Assembly: GCA_030643125.1 (NCBI GenBank)
Contig: DAOWML010000107.1
Location: forward strand, 1 to 7,455
Reading direction: 5' to 3'
Origin: Bacteroidales bacterium
GTDB lineage: Bacteria > Bacteroidota > Bacteroidia > Bacteroidales > UBA12077
Length of the DNA stretch: 7,455 bases
Shown here: one piece after another, positions 1 to 7,121 of the stretch
How the letters are laid out: each line of letters starts with the position of its first letter
Position numbering within the stretch: position 1 is the first letter of the stretch
The notes under the pieces: model-generated
Told to the model about the DNA's origin: nothing
The model's database searches: none
The model's input: only the letters and a program-made list of their open reading frames with translations
Program-made: the position numbers and the translations under genes

Positions 1-879
1 CATCCCGATAAGATTGAAATTTTAAGTTTCCCGGGGCCAATGCCACCTGTTGATAAGGAAATGCTTAAAAAAGAAAGAATTGTTACAAGAGAATACAGAA
101 ACCGTAAACTGGGGGGATTTTTAAAAGAACTTAAACTTACCGAAGGAAGAGGAACTGGTTTCCCAATTATATATAGTAGTCTTGAAATTAACGGCTCTCC
201 ACCGCCTGTTTTTGAAACTGACAATGACCTGTCTTATTTCCTGAGTACTATTAAAATTCATGCTTTGGCTCAACAGGTAGAATCCCGAGGAGTCAGAGAT
301 ATGACCAAAGATGCGACCAAAGATAAAGAGCTATCAATTAATTCATTAAATGATATTGATAATTATCTCAGGTCATTGGATGACCAAAGATGGAACCAAG
401 TTGATAAACAGATAAAAAGTAAGGTAGATAATATATATATGAAAATATTGTTTTATTGTATTAAGCCCAAAACAAGAGAGAAAATTTTTGAGCATATAAA
501 AAGATACAATAATAACAGGAATTTTAGCAGTTACATTAAGCCCATTGTAGATGTAGGTTGGTTACAGCTTACTATACCCGATAAACCAACAAGTAAAAAC
601 CAAAAATATATAACTTCCGATATTGCAAAGAGATTAGTTGAACCTGAAACAGCCGGAATAAAAAGAACACCTGTTGCTTCATCCAATATTGCTTCGGTGG
701 GTTATGATGCTGAAAATAAGATACTGGAAATAGAATTTCATCATGGTGGTGTTTATGAATACTATGATGTGCCAAAAGAAGAATACAAAGCATTAATGAA
801 TGCAAGTGCGTATGGCAGCTATTTTTTCCACAATATTCGAGATAATTATAAGTATCAAAAAACATCAACGCACGACTGA
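1..879 (+). CDS. C-terminal part of a RecG-like (AlbA_2/HATPase_c_4-type) ATP-binding regulator with a KTSC domain
   Basis: The frame is open from base 1 to the TGA at 877-879, and the start lies outside the window. The first ATG (40) falls inside a conserved segment (IEILSFPGPMPP), so it is not the true start. Three parts are visible. Bases 1-270 match the C-terminal half of the GHKL-like ATP-binding module of 'RecG-like helicase/transcriptional regulator' proteins (RNRKLGGFLKEL, EGRGTGFPII, then a strand ending near FLSTIKI). Bases about 300-640 read as a linker and a winged helix (KPKTREKIFEHI, YIKPIVDVGWLQLTIPDKP, QKYIT). Bases about 670-858 match the KTSC domain (VASSNIASVGYD, central Y-E-Y, AYGSYFFHNIRDNYKY). 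KTSC is also found at the C-terminus of some lysyl-tRNA synthetases, and RNA binding has been suggested but not shown. Full-length relatives usually begin with an AlbA_2 domain; here that is unseen. The family assignment is fairly sure; the role is unknown. folK starts 7 bp downstream, so the two may be co-transcribed. Confidence 0.8.
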   Translation, partial: HPDKIEILSFPGPMPPVDKEMLKKERIVTREYRNRKLGGFLKELKLTEGRGTGFPIIYSSLEINGSPPPVFETDNDLSYFLSTIKIHALAQQVESRGVRDMTKDATKDKELSINSLNDIDNYLRSLDDQRWNQVDKQIKSKVDNIYMKILFYCIKPKTREKIFEHIKRYNNNRNFSSYIKPIVDVGWLQLTIPDKPTSKNQKYITSDIAKRLVEPETAGIKRTPVASSNIASVGYDAENKILEIEFHHGGVYEYYDVPKEEYKALMNASAYGSYFFHNIRDNYKYQKTSTHD

Positions 880-886
880 GAAAAAT

Positions 887-1375
887 ATGAAGAATCAAGT
901 ATATTTATTAACCGGAGGGAATTTGGGCGATCGATATGGATTGTTAGAAAGAGCTAGAAAGAAAATAGTGGAAAAGATAGGAAAGATTGTTAAGGAATCT
1001 TCAATATATGAAACAGCGCCCTGGGGTTTTAACTCTGAACAAGACTTTTTAAATCAGGTCTTATATGTTTCAACAGATTTATCTCCTAAAAAAGTATTGA
1101 ATAAATGTTTTGAAATTGAGAACGAATTAGGACGAGTCAGACAATCAGAGCAGTATTCATCGAGAACAATAGATATTGATATTTTATTTTATAATAATGA
1201 AATAATTCATGAGCAGGAATTAATTATTCCACATGAACGATTACATAAAAGAAGATTTACTTTAGAACCATTGGTTGAAATAGCTCCGGATTTAATACAT
1301 CCTGTAATAAAAAAATCTCTTTCTGATATTTTAAAAGAATGCAATGATAATTCAGAAGTGTTAAAACTAAGATAG
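887..1375 (+). CDS. folK: 2-amino-4-hydroxy-6-hydroxymethyldihydropteridine pyrophosphokinase
   Basis: This 162-residue cytosolic enzyme (HPPK) transfers pyrophosphate from ATP to 6-hydroxymethyl-7,8-dihydropterin, the step before dihydropteroate synthase in folate synthesis. The N-terminal family motif is present as LTGGNLGDR (residues 8-16), with YETAPWG at 41-47. The catalytic region reads GRVRQSEQYSSRTIDIDIL (82-100). It supplies Arg83, Arg85, Arg93 and the two Mg-binding aspartates Asp96 and Asp98, each one residue later than in the E. coli enzyme. His116 and Arg122 match the following conserved HPPK positions, and EPLVEIAPDLIHP closes the domain. Tyr90 stands where E. coli has Trp89. 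I chose the ATG at 887 because the mature family N-terminus begins there; an in-frame ATG at 800 would add 29 unrelated residues overlapping the upstream gene. No Shine-Dalgarno is visible. It stands alone, not fused to FolB or FolP. The length is normal for a single-domain HPPK. Confidence 0.95.
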   Translation: MKNQVYLLTGGNLGDRYGLLERARKKIVEKIGKIVKESSIYETAPWGFNSEQDFLNQVLYVSTDLSPKKVLNKCFEIENELGRVRQSEQYSSRTIDIDILFYNNEIIHEQELIIPHERLHKRRFTLEPLVEIAPDLIHPVIKKSLSDILKECNDNSEVLKLR

Positions 1376-1428
1376 TTGCAGGTTATTTGTTGCTTGTTAT
1401 TTTAAACCAGCAACCAGGAACTAGCAAC
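1375..1428. repeat. Imperfect hairpin built from 7-base units between folK and upp
   Basis: The left arm reads as four consecutive heptads: GTTGCAG, GTTATTT, GTTGCTT, GTTATTT (1375-1402). The right arm is three inverted heptads: CAGCAAC, CAGGAAC, TAGCAAC (1408-1428). Positions 1375-1398 can pair with 1405-1428, leaving a 6-base loop (1399-1404); the mismatches fall mainly at the variable ends of the heptads. The first base is also the last base of the folK TAG stop. The hairpin sits between convergent genes and could shape both 3' ends, but no U-tract follows it on either strand, so it is not a classic intrinsic terminator. Confidence 0.6.
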
Positions 1429-1496
1429 CGTTCATAAATTTGGAATACAATAAAATTATATTTAAGAATTTGAAAATAGAATTAGGTAAAAGGAAA

Positions 1497-2147
1497 TTAC
1501 ATTTTACTGCCAAAAGCCAAATCACCGGCATCACCCAAGCCGGGGACAATATATGATTTTGATGTTAGTTCGTCATCAACATCACCAGCCCAAATGGTAA
1601 CATTTTTCATATTGATATGTTTTTTTATATAATTTATTCCCTGGTTGCTGGCAATAATTGTAACTATATGCGTATGTTTAGGCTTACCTCTTTCAATTAA
1701 GGCTTTATATGCTATTTCCATTGAAGCTCCTGAAGCGAGCATTGGATCAGAAAGAACCAAAATTTTACCTTCAATATCAGGGCTTGATAAATGCTCAAAT
1801 TGTATGGTGAAAGACCCATCTTTATGGTATTTTCGGTGAGCTGAGATAAATGCATTTTCAGCAGTATCAAAATAATTTAATAATCCGTTATGAAAAGGTA
1901 ATCCTGCACGCAGAATAGTGGCGATTACAATTTTCGAAGTTGGGATATTCATTTTTGAAACACCTAAGGGAGTTGTTATTTCTTTTTCTTTATAATCTAA
2001 GTGCTTACTTATTTCATAGGCAAATATTTCTCCGATTCGCTCCATGTTTTTTCTGAAACGCAAACTATCTTTCTGAACTTCTTTATCACGCAATTCTGCA
2101 ATAAATTGGTTCAGTAAAGATTTTTTTTGAGCAAGGATATGCAGCAT
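1497..2147 (-). CDS. upp: Uracil phosphoribosyltransferase
   Basis: This 216-residue cytosolic enzyme makes UMP from uracil and PRPP in pyrimidine salvage. It has the type I phosphoribosyltransferase layout: an ILRAGLPF strand-loop (residues 78-85), the PRPP-binding loop LSDPMLASGASM (132-143), and the uracil-binding C-terminal segment YIVPGLGDAGDLAFG (199-213), which is diagnostic of Upp rather than other PRTases. SGAS replaces the TGGS seen in many homologues, a mild change within the loop that keeps the two acidic/proline anchor residues (Asp134, Pro135). The length is slightly above the roughly 208 residues typical of the family. The ATG at 2147 gives a normal N-terminus (KKSLLNQFIAELRDKEV). 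It is transcribed convergently with folK and lies downstream of radC on the same strand, but a 215-bp gap containing its own promoter-like element suggests separate transcription. Confidence 0.95.
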   Translation of the reverse strand: MLHILAQKKSLLNQFIAELRDKEVQKDSLRFRKNMERIGEIFAYEISKHLDYKEKEITTPLGVSKMNIPTSKIVIATILRAGLPFHNGLLNYFDTAENAFISAHRKYHKDGSFTIQFEHLSSPDIEGKILVLSDPMLASGASMEIAYKALIERGKPKHTHIVTIIASNQGINYIKKHINMKNVTIWAGDVDDELTSKSYIVPGLGDAGDLAFGSKM

Positions 2148-2181
2148 ATCAGTTATTTTAAATTAGCAATTTATAAATATT

Positions 2182-2212
2182 CAAAGTTAAATCCATTTTA
2201 CCATTTTTCCAA
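2182..2212 (-). promoter_or_regulatory. Candidate Bacteroidetes-type promoter of upp
   Basis: On the minus strand TAACTTTG (2189-2182) fits the Bacteroidetes -7 consensus TAnnTTTG. A TTG at 2212-2210 lies 20 bases upstream, close to the usual spacing of the -33 box, though only three of its four consensus bases are present. The -7 element ends 34 bases before the upp ATG. The same octamer occurs upstream of trxA. This is a motif match only; no transcription start is known. Confidence 0.5.
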
Positions 2213-2236
2213 TAATCCTGTAATTGTTTAAATTCG

Positions 2237-2305
2237 CAAGTCATACGATGACTTGTTTATTTACAAATAATTAGATGAGATAGTTGTAATTTAGTCATCG
2301 TATGA
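2237..2305. promoter_or_regulatory. Pair of related dyads between radC and upp
   Basis: The first dyad is CAAGTCATACGATGACTTG (2237-2255), with perfect 8-base arms around ACG. The second, AGTCATCGTATGATT (2293-2307), has arms TCAT/ATGA around CGT. The second is an inverted 13-base copy of the first (2241-2253 against 2293-2305). Their centres are 54 bp apart, close to five helical turns. They lie just upstream of the candidate upp promoter and also in the radC 3' flank. Two operator sites for one dimeric regulator, or a long stem with a 39-base loop, would both fit. No U-tract follows, so a simple terminator is less likely. Confidence 0.45.
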
Positions 2306-2362
2306 TTATCAACGATTTAAATTATAGCTTGCTAAACACAAAACATTTTTTAAACTTTATAA

Positions 2363-3058
2363 TCAGAGCTTTCCTTCATCAGCGTAGCTAAAGTATTCTA
2401 CATCTGCAACAATTATGTGATCAATCACCTGAATATCGAGCAATTTTGCCCCACTTTTTAATTTGTCGGTTATAATATTATCTGCACTGCTTGGGACCTT
2501 GTTACCTGAGGGGTGATTATGACATAAAATAATTGATGAAGCCAATTTTTCAATTGCATGTTTTAAAATTATTTTAACATCGATTACCGTACCGGAAACA
2601 CCTCCCTGACTAATTTTAATTTTTTCAATTATACGGTTTGATCTGTTTAATAAAAGAATCCAGAATTCTTCATGAGGAAGATCTCCTATTATTGGTTGAA
2701 ATAATTCGAACACATCCTTGCTTTGTGTTATTTTCTTTTTTGTAATTATTTCTGATATTTTTCTTCTTCTTCCCAATTCAAGTGCTGCCAAGATTGTAAT
2801 GGCTTTAGCTTCTCCAATACCTTTCATCTTGGTTAAATCCCGAATATTAAGCTTACCTAATTCATTTAAATTATTATTGGCAGATTTAAGTACTTTCTTG
2901 GATAACTCAACTGCGGATTCATTCCTTGTTCCCGACCCGATTAAAAGAGCAATAATTTCTGCATCGCTTAAGCTTTGAACACCCTTTTTTACAAGTTTTT
3001 CACGAGGGCGATCTTCAACTGCCCAGTCTTTTATAGTTAAGTTAGAATATTTTTCCAT
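2363..3058 (-). CDS. radC: RadC family protein (JAB/MPN+ domain)
   Basis: This 231-residue protein has the standard RadC architecture. The N-terminal region (residues 1-100) contains a helix-hairpin-helix-like segment (LTKMKGIGEAKAITILAALELGRR, 75-98) of the sort that contacts DNA. The C-terminal JAB domain (about 108-231) carries the full metalloprotease-like motif HNHPSGNKVPSSAD, with His180, His182 and Asp193 as metal ligands and Glu130 in HEEFW as the likely catalytic glutamate. The start matches the family opening (IKDWAVEDRPREKL). RadC was once credited with DNA repair, but that role was withdrawn for E. coli and its real substrate is unknown; JAB-fold relatives cleave isopeptide bonds or act on DNA. 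It is complete, of normal length and shows no sign of mobility. It lies alone between trxA and upp; the trxA terminator just upstream separates their transcripts. Confidence 0.93.
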   Translation of the reverse strand: MEKYSNLTIKDWAVEDRPREKLVKKGVQSLSDAEIIALLIGSGTRNESAVELSKKVLKSANNNLNELGKLNIRDLTKMKGIGEAKAITILAALELGRRRKISEIITKKKITQSKDVFELFQPIIGDLPHEEFWILLLNRSNRIIEKIKISQGGVSGTVIDVKIILKHAIEKLASSIILCHNHPSGNKVPSSADNIITDKLKSGAKLLDIQVIDHIIVADVEYFSYADEGKL

Positions 3059-3187
3059 TACTTTAAAAAAAAGATAATTTGGTTTAAGTTACTAAATTAA
3101 AGTGAAATCCAGAAAAAATATAAGAATAATTGGAACAAACTTTGTAAAATTTGCATGACCATTTTTAGCGATCTGACAGATAATAAT

Positions 3188-3215
3188 AAAAAAAGCATGG
3201 AAAAATTTTCCATGC
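3188..3215 (-). terminator. Rho-independent terminator of trxA
   Basis: A 10-base stem (GCATGGAAAA at 3195-3204, paired with TTTTCCATGC at 3206-3215, one base between) is followed on the minus strand by seven Ts (3194-3188) and a further T/A-rich run. It lies 29 bp past the trxA stop codon in the right orientation. The closing six pairs GCATGG/CCATGC are the strong part; the tight apex probably opens into a larger A/U loop in RNA. On the plus strand only a weak T-run follows. Confidence 0.85.
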
Positions 3216-3244
3216 CTTGATTTTATTTAGGAGATTTTGTTTTA

Positions 3245-3562
3245 TTAGAAAAGAGGCTTAAGTTTTGCTTCAAGATTGCTTTTTGGAACAGCACCTACTT
3301 GTTTGTTAAAAATTTCACCATTTTTAAAGAATAAAACTGTAGGTATATTTCTGATTCCGTATTTTGATGCAACTCCGGGACTGCTATCAACATCAAGTTT
3401 TGTGCAAACAGCCTGGTCTTTATAATCCTCTGATAACTCTTCAACAATTGGGCCGATCATTCTGCAAGGGCCACACCATTCCGCCCAAAAATCAACAATA
3501 ACAGGTTTGTCAGATTTTAATACTATTTCTTCAAAATTTGAATCGTTAACTTCTACTGTCAT
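3245..3562 (-). CDS. trxA: Thioredoxin
   Basis: This 105-residue single-domain thioredoxin is a cytosolic dithiol-disulfide reductase that is recharged by thioredoxin reductase. The active site is WCGPC (residues 29-33, Cys30 and Cys33) in the context VDFWAEWCGPCRMIGP. The buried Asp24 and the cis-proline Pro74 (NIPT) are in place, as is the closing KNGEIFNKQVGA segment. One additional cysteine, Cys53, lies outside the active site. There is no signal peptide, which argues against a periplasmic TlpA/ResA-type protein. The length is typical. The gene lies 73 bp downstream of dnaE on the same strand. No terminator is visible between them, so read-through from dnaE is likely, while TAACTTTG- and TATATTTG-type boxes in the gap suggest an additional promoter. 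Its own intrinsic terminator follows at 3215-3188. The start has no Shine-Dalgarno, only A/T-rich sequence. Confidence 0.96.
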   Translation of the reverse strand: MTVEVNDSNFEEIVLKSDKPVIVDFWAEWCGPCRMIGPIVEELSEDYKDQAVCTKLDVDSSPGVASKYGIRNIPTVLFFKNGEIFNKQVGAVPKSNLEAKLKPLF

Positions 3563-3597
3563 AATTTTAAAATTTTATGTTTTTATAAATTTAATTT

Positions 3598-3623
3598 CAA
3601 ATATAAATAAGGATACAAAGTTA
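3598..3623 (-). promoter_or_regulatory. Candidate promoter -7 boxes of trxA
   Basis: Two sequences in the dnaE-trxA gap fit the Bacteroidetes -7 consensus TAnnTTTG on the minus strand: TAACTTTG (3623-3616) and TATATTTG (3605-3598). They lie 53 and 35 bases from the trxA start. No convincing TTTG box sits 17-23 bases upstream of either, and the spacer is very AT-rich, so either may be chance. The TAACTTTG octamer is identical to the one in front of upp, which favours it. Confidence 0.4.
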
Positions 3624-3635
3624 AATATAAAAAGT

Positions 3636-6600
3636 TTAATTTATTGAATATTGTATCTCTGAATTTTTATACAAATAGTCAACTAATTTATCTGAAATAT
3701 ATATTCCTTTTGTTCTTGATATAAAATCAACTGCAGTATTTGCTTCTTTATCAATTACTTTAAATTTAATTAGGGTTTTCCCTTCTTTATAAAATGCATT
3801 CTTTTTAAGTTCGTCAATAAAGGCTTGATTAACAATATCATAAGGAATTGTGAATAAGATGCTTTTTACATGTTCTTCTCTTACCTGACTAAGTAACATT
3901 ATATTTTTAATCTTAAATTCAAGCTCCTTATCATTGTAAGGGCGTGGCTGCACTTTACCTTTAATAAGTAAAGGATAATTATCATAACAATACTTTCTAA
4001 AATTTTCATAATCTTTTCCAAACAAAGCAAATCTATACGAATCGGTATAATCTTGAATAGTTAAAAACCCGAATGGTTTTCCTGTTTTAGTCATGGAGTG
4101 TTTTACTTCAGTTACAATTCCCGCAATGGTTAAATCTCTTCCTCTGATATTGGTTAAATCAACAAACTCGCTTAATTTTGTATTGCAGAAATTGTCAAAC
4201 TCAAATTTATAATCATCCAAAGGATGAGCTGACAAATAAACACCTATTAATTCCTTTTCACGATTTAGCTTTTCTAGCTTTTGCCAGTCGTTATTTGCAG
4301 GAATCTGAGGTTTTGCAATTTCAATTGTATCGGCACCTTCGAATAATGATTGCTGTTGACTATTTTGATCGTTTTGATATTTGTTTCCATAACGAAGCAA
4401 GTTTTCAATAAAAGAATTTTCTTTTTCGTCTAAAGAAAAATACTGTCCACGTTTTATATTATCAAGATTGTCAAATGCTCCGGCAGTAGCTAATGCTTCT
4501 AAATTCTTTTTATTTACCTGGCTTAGATTTACACGTTCTACAAAATCATAAATATTTTTGAAAGGGCCATTTGTTTTTCTTTCTTCAACAATTTTTAAGA
4601 CAGCTGCTTCTCCTACTCCCTTAATTGCGCCGAGTCCAAAACGGATGTCACCAGTTTTATTTACATTAAATTTTAAATTACTTTCGTTAATATCAGGCCC
4701 TAAAACTGAAATCTCCATTCTTTTGGCTTCATCCATAAAGATGGTAATCTTCTTAATATCGGTAAAATTACGACTTAAAACAGCGGCCATATATTCAGCG
4801 GGGAAGTGAGCTTTTAAGTAAGCAGTCTGATATGAAACATAAGCATAACATGTTGAGTGCGATTTGTTAAATGCATATTGGGCAAAGGATTCCCAATCGC
4901 TCCATATTTTTCGCACTATTTTTTCATCGTGACCATTTTCTTTACAACCTGCAACAAATTTTTCTTTTAGTTGCTCCATCAGGTCCTTCTTCTTTTTCCC
5001 CATTGCTTTACGCAACGAGTCAGCTTGACCTTTTGTAAAACCGGCAAGTTTTTGAGAAAGAAGCATCACCTGTTCTTGATAAACAGTAATGCCATAGGTG
5101 TCTCGCAGATATTCTTCCATTTCAGGAAGATCGTAGTTTATAGGTTCTTTACCATTCTTTCGTGCAACAAACGAAGGTATATAATCCATTGGTCCCGGAC
5201 GATAAAGCGCATTCATGGCAATAAGATCTTCGAAGCGGTTTGGTTTTAAAGTACGAAGATGCTTTTTCATTCCGGGCGATTCAAACTGAAACAAACCCGT
5301 TGTTTCCCCATTACTGTAGAGTTCCAATGTTTTTTCATCGTCGAGAGGAACGTTTGCAATATCAACTTCGGTTTCGTGCGATTCTTTTACATTTTCAACG
5401 GCATCTTTAATAATTGATAATGTTTTTAACCCGAGAAAATCCATTTTAAGCATGCCGACTGATTCCACATGACTTCCATCGAACTGTGTTACAAGAAGCT
5501 TTGAATCTTTTGAAGTGCAAACAGGAATATGTTCAATTAAATCATTTCGTCCAATGATTATACCGCAAGCGTGTAACCCGGTATGGCGAACTGAACCTTC
5601 AAGGGTTTCGGCAAATTTTAATGTGCGTTTAATTAATTCGTTATCCGAATTTTTAGCTTCTTTTAATTCCGGGACTTCTTCAAAAGCTTTTTTTAGAGTT
5701 GTTCCTGGTCTTTCCGGAACAAGTTTAGCTAATCTGTCTGCATCACTTAATGGAAGTTTTTCAACACGTGCAACATCGCGAATAGCCATTTTCGCAGCCA
5801 TTGTTCCGAAAGTAATAATATGAGCTACACGCTTTTCTCCATATTTATTTACAACCCATTCAAGTACTTTTTCGCGGCCATCTTCATCAAAATCGATATC
5901 AATATCAGGCATTGAAATACGGTCGGGATTCAGGAACCGCTCAAAAAGTAAATTATACTTTATAGGATCAATATCAGTAATTTTGTTACAATATGCTACT
6001 ACCGACCCTGCTGCGGAACCACGTCCAGGTCCAACAGAAACGTCCATTTCTCTTGCAGCAGTTAAAAAATCCTGTACAATAAGAAAGTAACCAGGATATC
6101 CCATTTTCTTTATAACCGAGAGTTCAAAATCTATTCGTTCTTTAACTTCGTCCTTGATTTCTCCATAGCGTATTTTTGCGCCTTCATAAGTCAGGTGACG
6201 TAAATAATCATCCTCATTTTCAAATTCTTCTGGCAAGTCAAATTCAGGCATTACGGGATCCTGATCCAGTTCAAAGTCTTCAATCTTACCAACAACTTCG
6301 TTTGTATTTTCCAATGCTTCAGGAACATCTTCGAAGAGTTTGTTCATCTCTTCCTGAGTTTTAAAATATTCCTGTGTGGTATATGACATTCTGTTTGGAT
6401 CATCAAGATCTTTGCCTGTGTTTAAACAAATTAAGCGATCGTGTGCATCGGCATCTTCGGCGTTAATAAAGTGAACATCGTTTGTAGCGATTAACTTTAT
6501 ATTATGTTTCTGTGAAATCCTAATTAAAACTTCGTTTACCTTAACCTGATTGTTATATACATCTTCATCTTTTTTGGGATCACCGGATTTATGGCGCATA

Positions 6601-7121
6601 AGTTCAAGGTAAAAATCTTCACCAAAAAGTTCCTTGTATTGTAAGGCCATGTTTTCACCAGCCGTTTCATTGTTTTTCATAATGGCTTGGGGGATTTCTC
6701 CTCCCAAACAAGCTGAAGAAGCAATTAATCCTTCATGATATTCACGCAATAGCTCCCAGTCAATTCGTGGAGTATAGTAAAAACCTTCTACCCATGCATA
6801 AGAAACCAGTTTGATAAGATTTTTATAGCCTTTTCTATTTTTTGCCAACAAAATTAAATGGAAACCGCTACGATCTTCTTTTCCCGTTTTTTCGAATCTG
6901 CTCTTTTTAGTAATATATATTTCGCAGCCAATAATGGGTTTTATTCCCTGCTTTTTAGCTTCGTTAAAAAAATGTTTTACACCGAACATGTTGCCGTGAT
7001 CAGTAATACAAACAGCAGGCATATCATCATTTTTGGCTTTTTTTATCAGATTTTTTACATCAGAAGCGCCATCCAGGATTGAATATTGAGTATGGACATG
7101 TAAATGTGTAAATTTTATCAT
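3636..7121 (-). CDS. dnaE: DNA polymerase III subunit alpha
   Basis: This is the 1161-residue catalytic subunit of the replicative polymerase, about the length of E. coli DnaE. The PHP domain (residues 5-220) keeps His8, His10, Asp17, His42, Glu67, His88, Cys138, Asp215 and His217, a complete metal-ligand set. The C-family palm follows, with PGRGSAAGS (365-373), catalytic Asp408 and Asp410 in MPDIDIDF, and Asp561 in KMDFLGLKT. The fingers region includes NALYRPGPMDYIP (638-649) and FNKSHSTCYAYVSYQTAYLKAHFP (751-774). A helix-hairpin-helix (GLGAIKGVGEAA, 829-840), a beta-clamp-binding pentamer QQSLF (923-927) and an OB-fold (about 996-1070, LTIAGIVTEVKHSMTKTGKPFGF) complete it. It is DnaE, not PolC: there is no inserted DnaQ-like exonuclease. 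trxA follows 73 bp downstream. Upstream lies about 190 bp of AT-rich spacer and then an insertion-sequence end. The gene appears intact, with no frameshift. Confidence 0.97.
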   Translation of the reverse strand: MIKFTHLHVHTQYSILDGASDVKNLIKKAKNDDMPAVCITDHGNMFGVKHFFNEAKKQGIKPIIGCEIYITKKSRFEKTGKEDRSGFHLILLAKNRKGYKNLIKLVSYAWVEGFYYTPRIDWELLREYHEGLIASSACLGGEIPQAIMKNNETAGENMALQYKELFGEDFYLELMRHKSGDPKKDEDVYNNQVKVNEVLIRISQKHNIKLIATNDVHFINAEDADAHDRLICLNTGKDLDDPNRMSYTTQEYFKTQEEMNKLFEDVPEALENTNEVVGKIEDFELDQDPVMPEFDLPEEFENEDDYLRHLTYEGAKIRYGEIKDEVKERIDFELSVIKKMGYPGYFLIVQDFLTAAREMDVSVGPGRGSAAGSVVAYCNKITDIDPIKYNLLFERFLNPDRISMPDIDIDFDEDGREKVLEWVVNKYGEKRVAHIITFGTMAAKMAIRDVARVEKLPLSDADRLAKLVPERPGTTLKKAFEEVPELKEAKNSDNELIKRTLKFAETLEGSVRHTGLHACGIIIGRNDLIEHIPVCTSKDSKLLVTQFDGSHVESVGMLKMDFLGLKTLSIIKDAVENVKESHETEVDIANVPLDDEKTLELYSNGETTGLFQFESPGMKKHLRTLKPNRFEDLIAMNALYRPGPMDYIPSFVARKNGKEPINYDLPEMEEYLRDTYGITVYQEQVMLLSQKLAGFTKGQADSLRKAMGKKKKDLMEQLKEKFVAGCKENGHDEKIVRKIWSDWESFAQYAFNKSHSTCYAYVSYQTAYLKAHFPAEYMAAVLSRNFTDIKKITIFMDEAKRMEISVLGPDINESNLKFNVNKTGDIRFGLGAIKGVGEAAVLKIVEERKTNGPFKNIYDFVERVNLSQVNKKNLEALATAGAFDNLDNIKRGQYFSLDEKENSFIENLLRYGNKYQNDQNSQQQSLFEGADTIEIAKPQIPANNDWQKLEKLNREKELIGVYLSAHPLDDYKFEFDNFCNTKLSEFVDLTNIRGRDLTIAGIVTEVKHSMTKTGKPFGFLTIQDYTDSYRFALFGKDYENFRKYCYDNYPLLIKGKVQPRPYNDKELEFKIKNIMLLSQVREEHVKSILFTIPYDIVNQAFIDELKKNAFYKEGKTLIKFKVIDKEANTAVDFISRTKGIYISDKLVDYLYKNSEIQYSIN

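Noticed and set aside
800..886. Upstream in-frame ATG that would lengthen folK by 29 residues
   Set aside because: The extra residues overlap the preceding gene by 80 bp and have no counterpart in HPPK proteins; the ATG at 887 gives the family N-terminus.
572..898. Minus-strand open frame of 108 codons
   Set aside because: It lies antisense over the KTSC-domain coding region, has a biased His/Tyr/Leu composition, and shows no family motif; treated as a shadow of the real gene.
1375..1428. Heptad repeats read as a CRISPR array
   Set aside because: The units are contiguous 7-mers without spacers, far too short for CRISPR repeats, and there are no cas genes.
2237..2305. Paired dyads read as a dif/XerCD recombination site
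   Set aside because: The arm sequences and the 3-base centre do not fit the 11-6-11 layout of dif sites.
3135..3145. ACAAACTTTGT inverted repeat upstream of radC as a promoter or operator
   Set aside because: Five-base arms only; neither strand fits TAnnTTTG because the required TA is missing.
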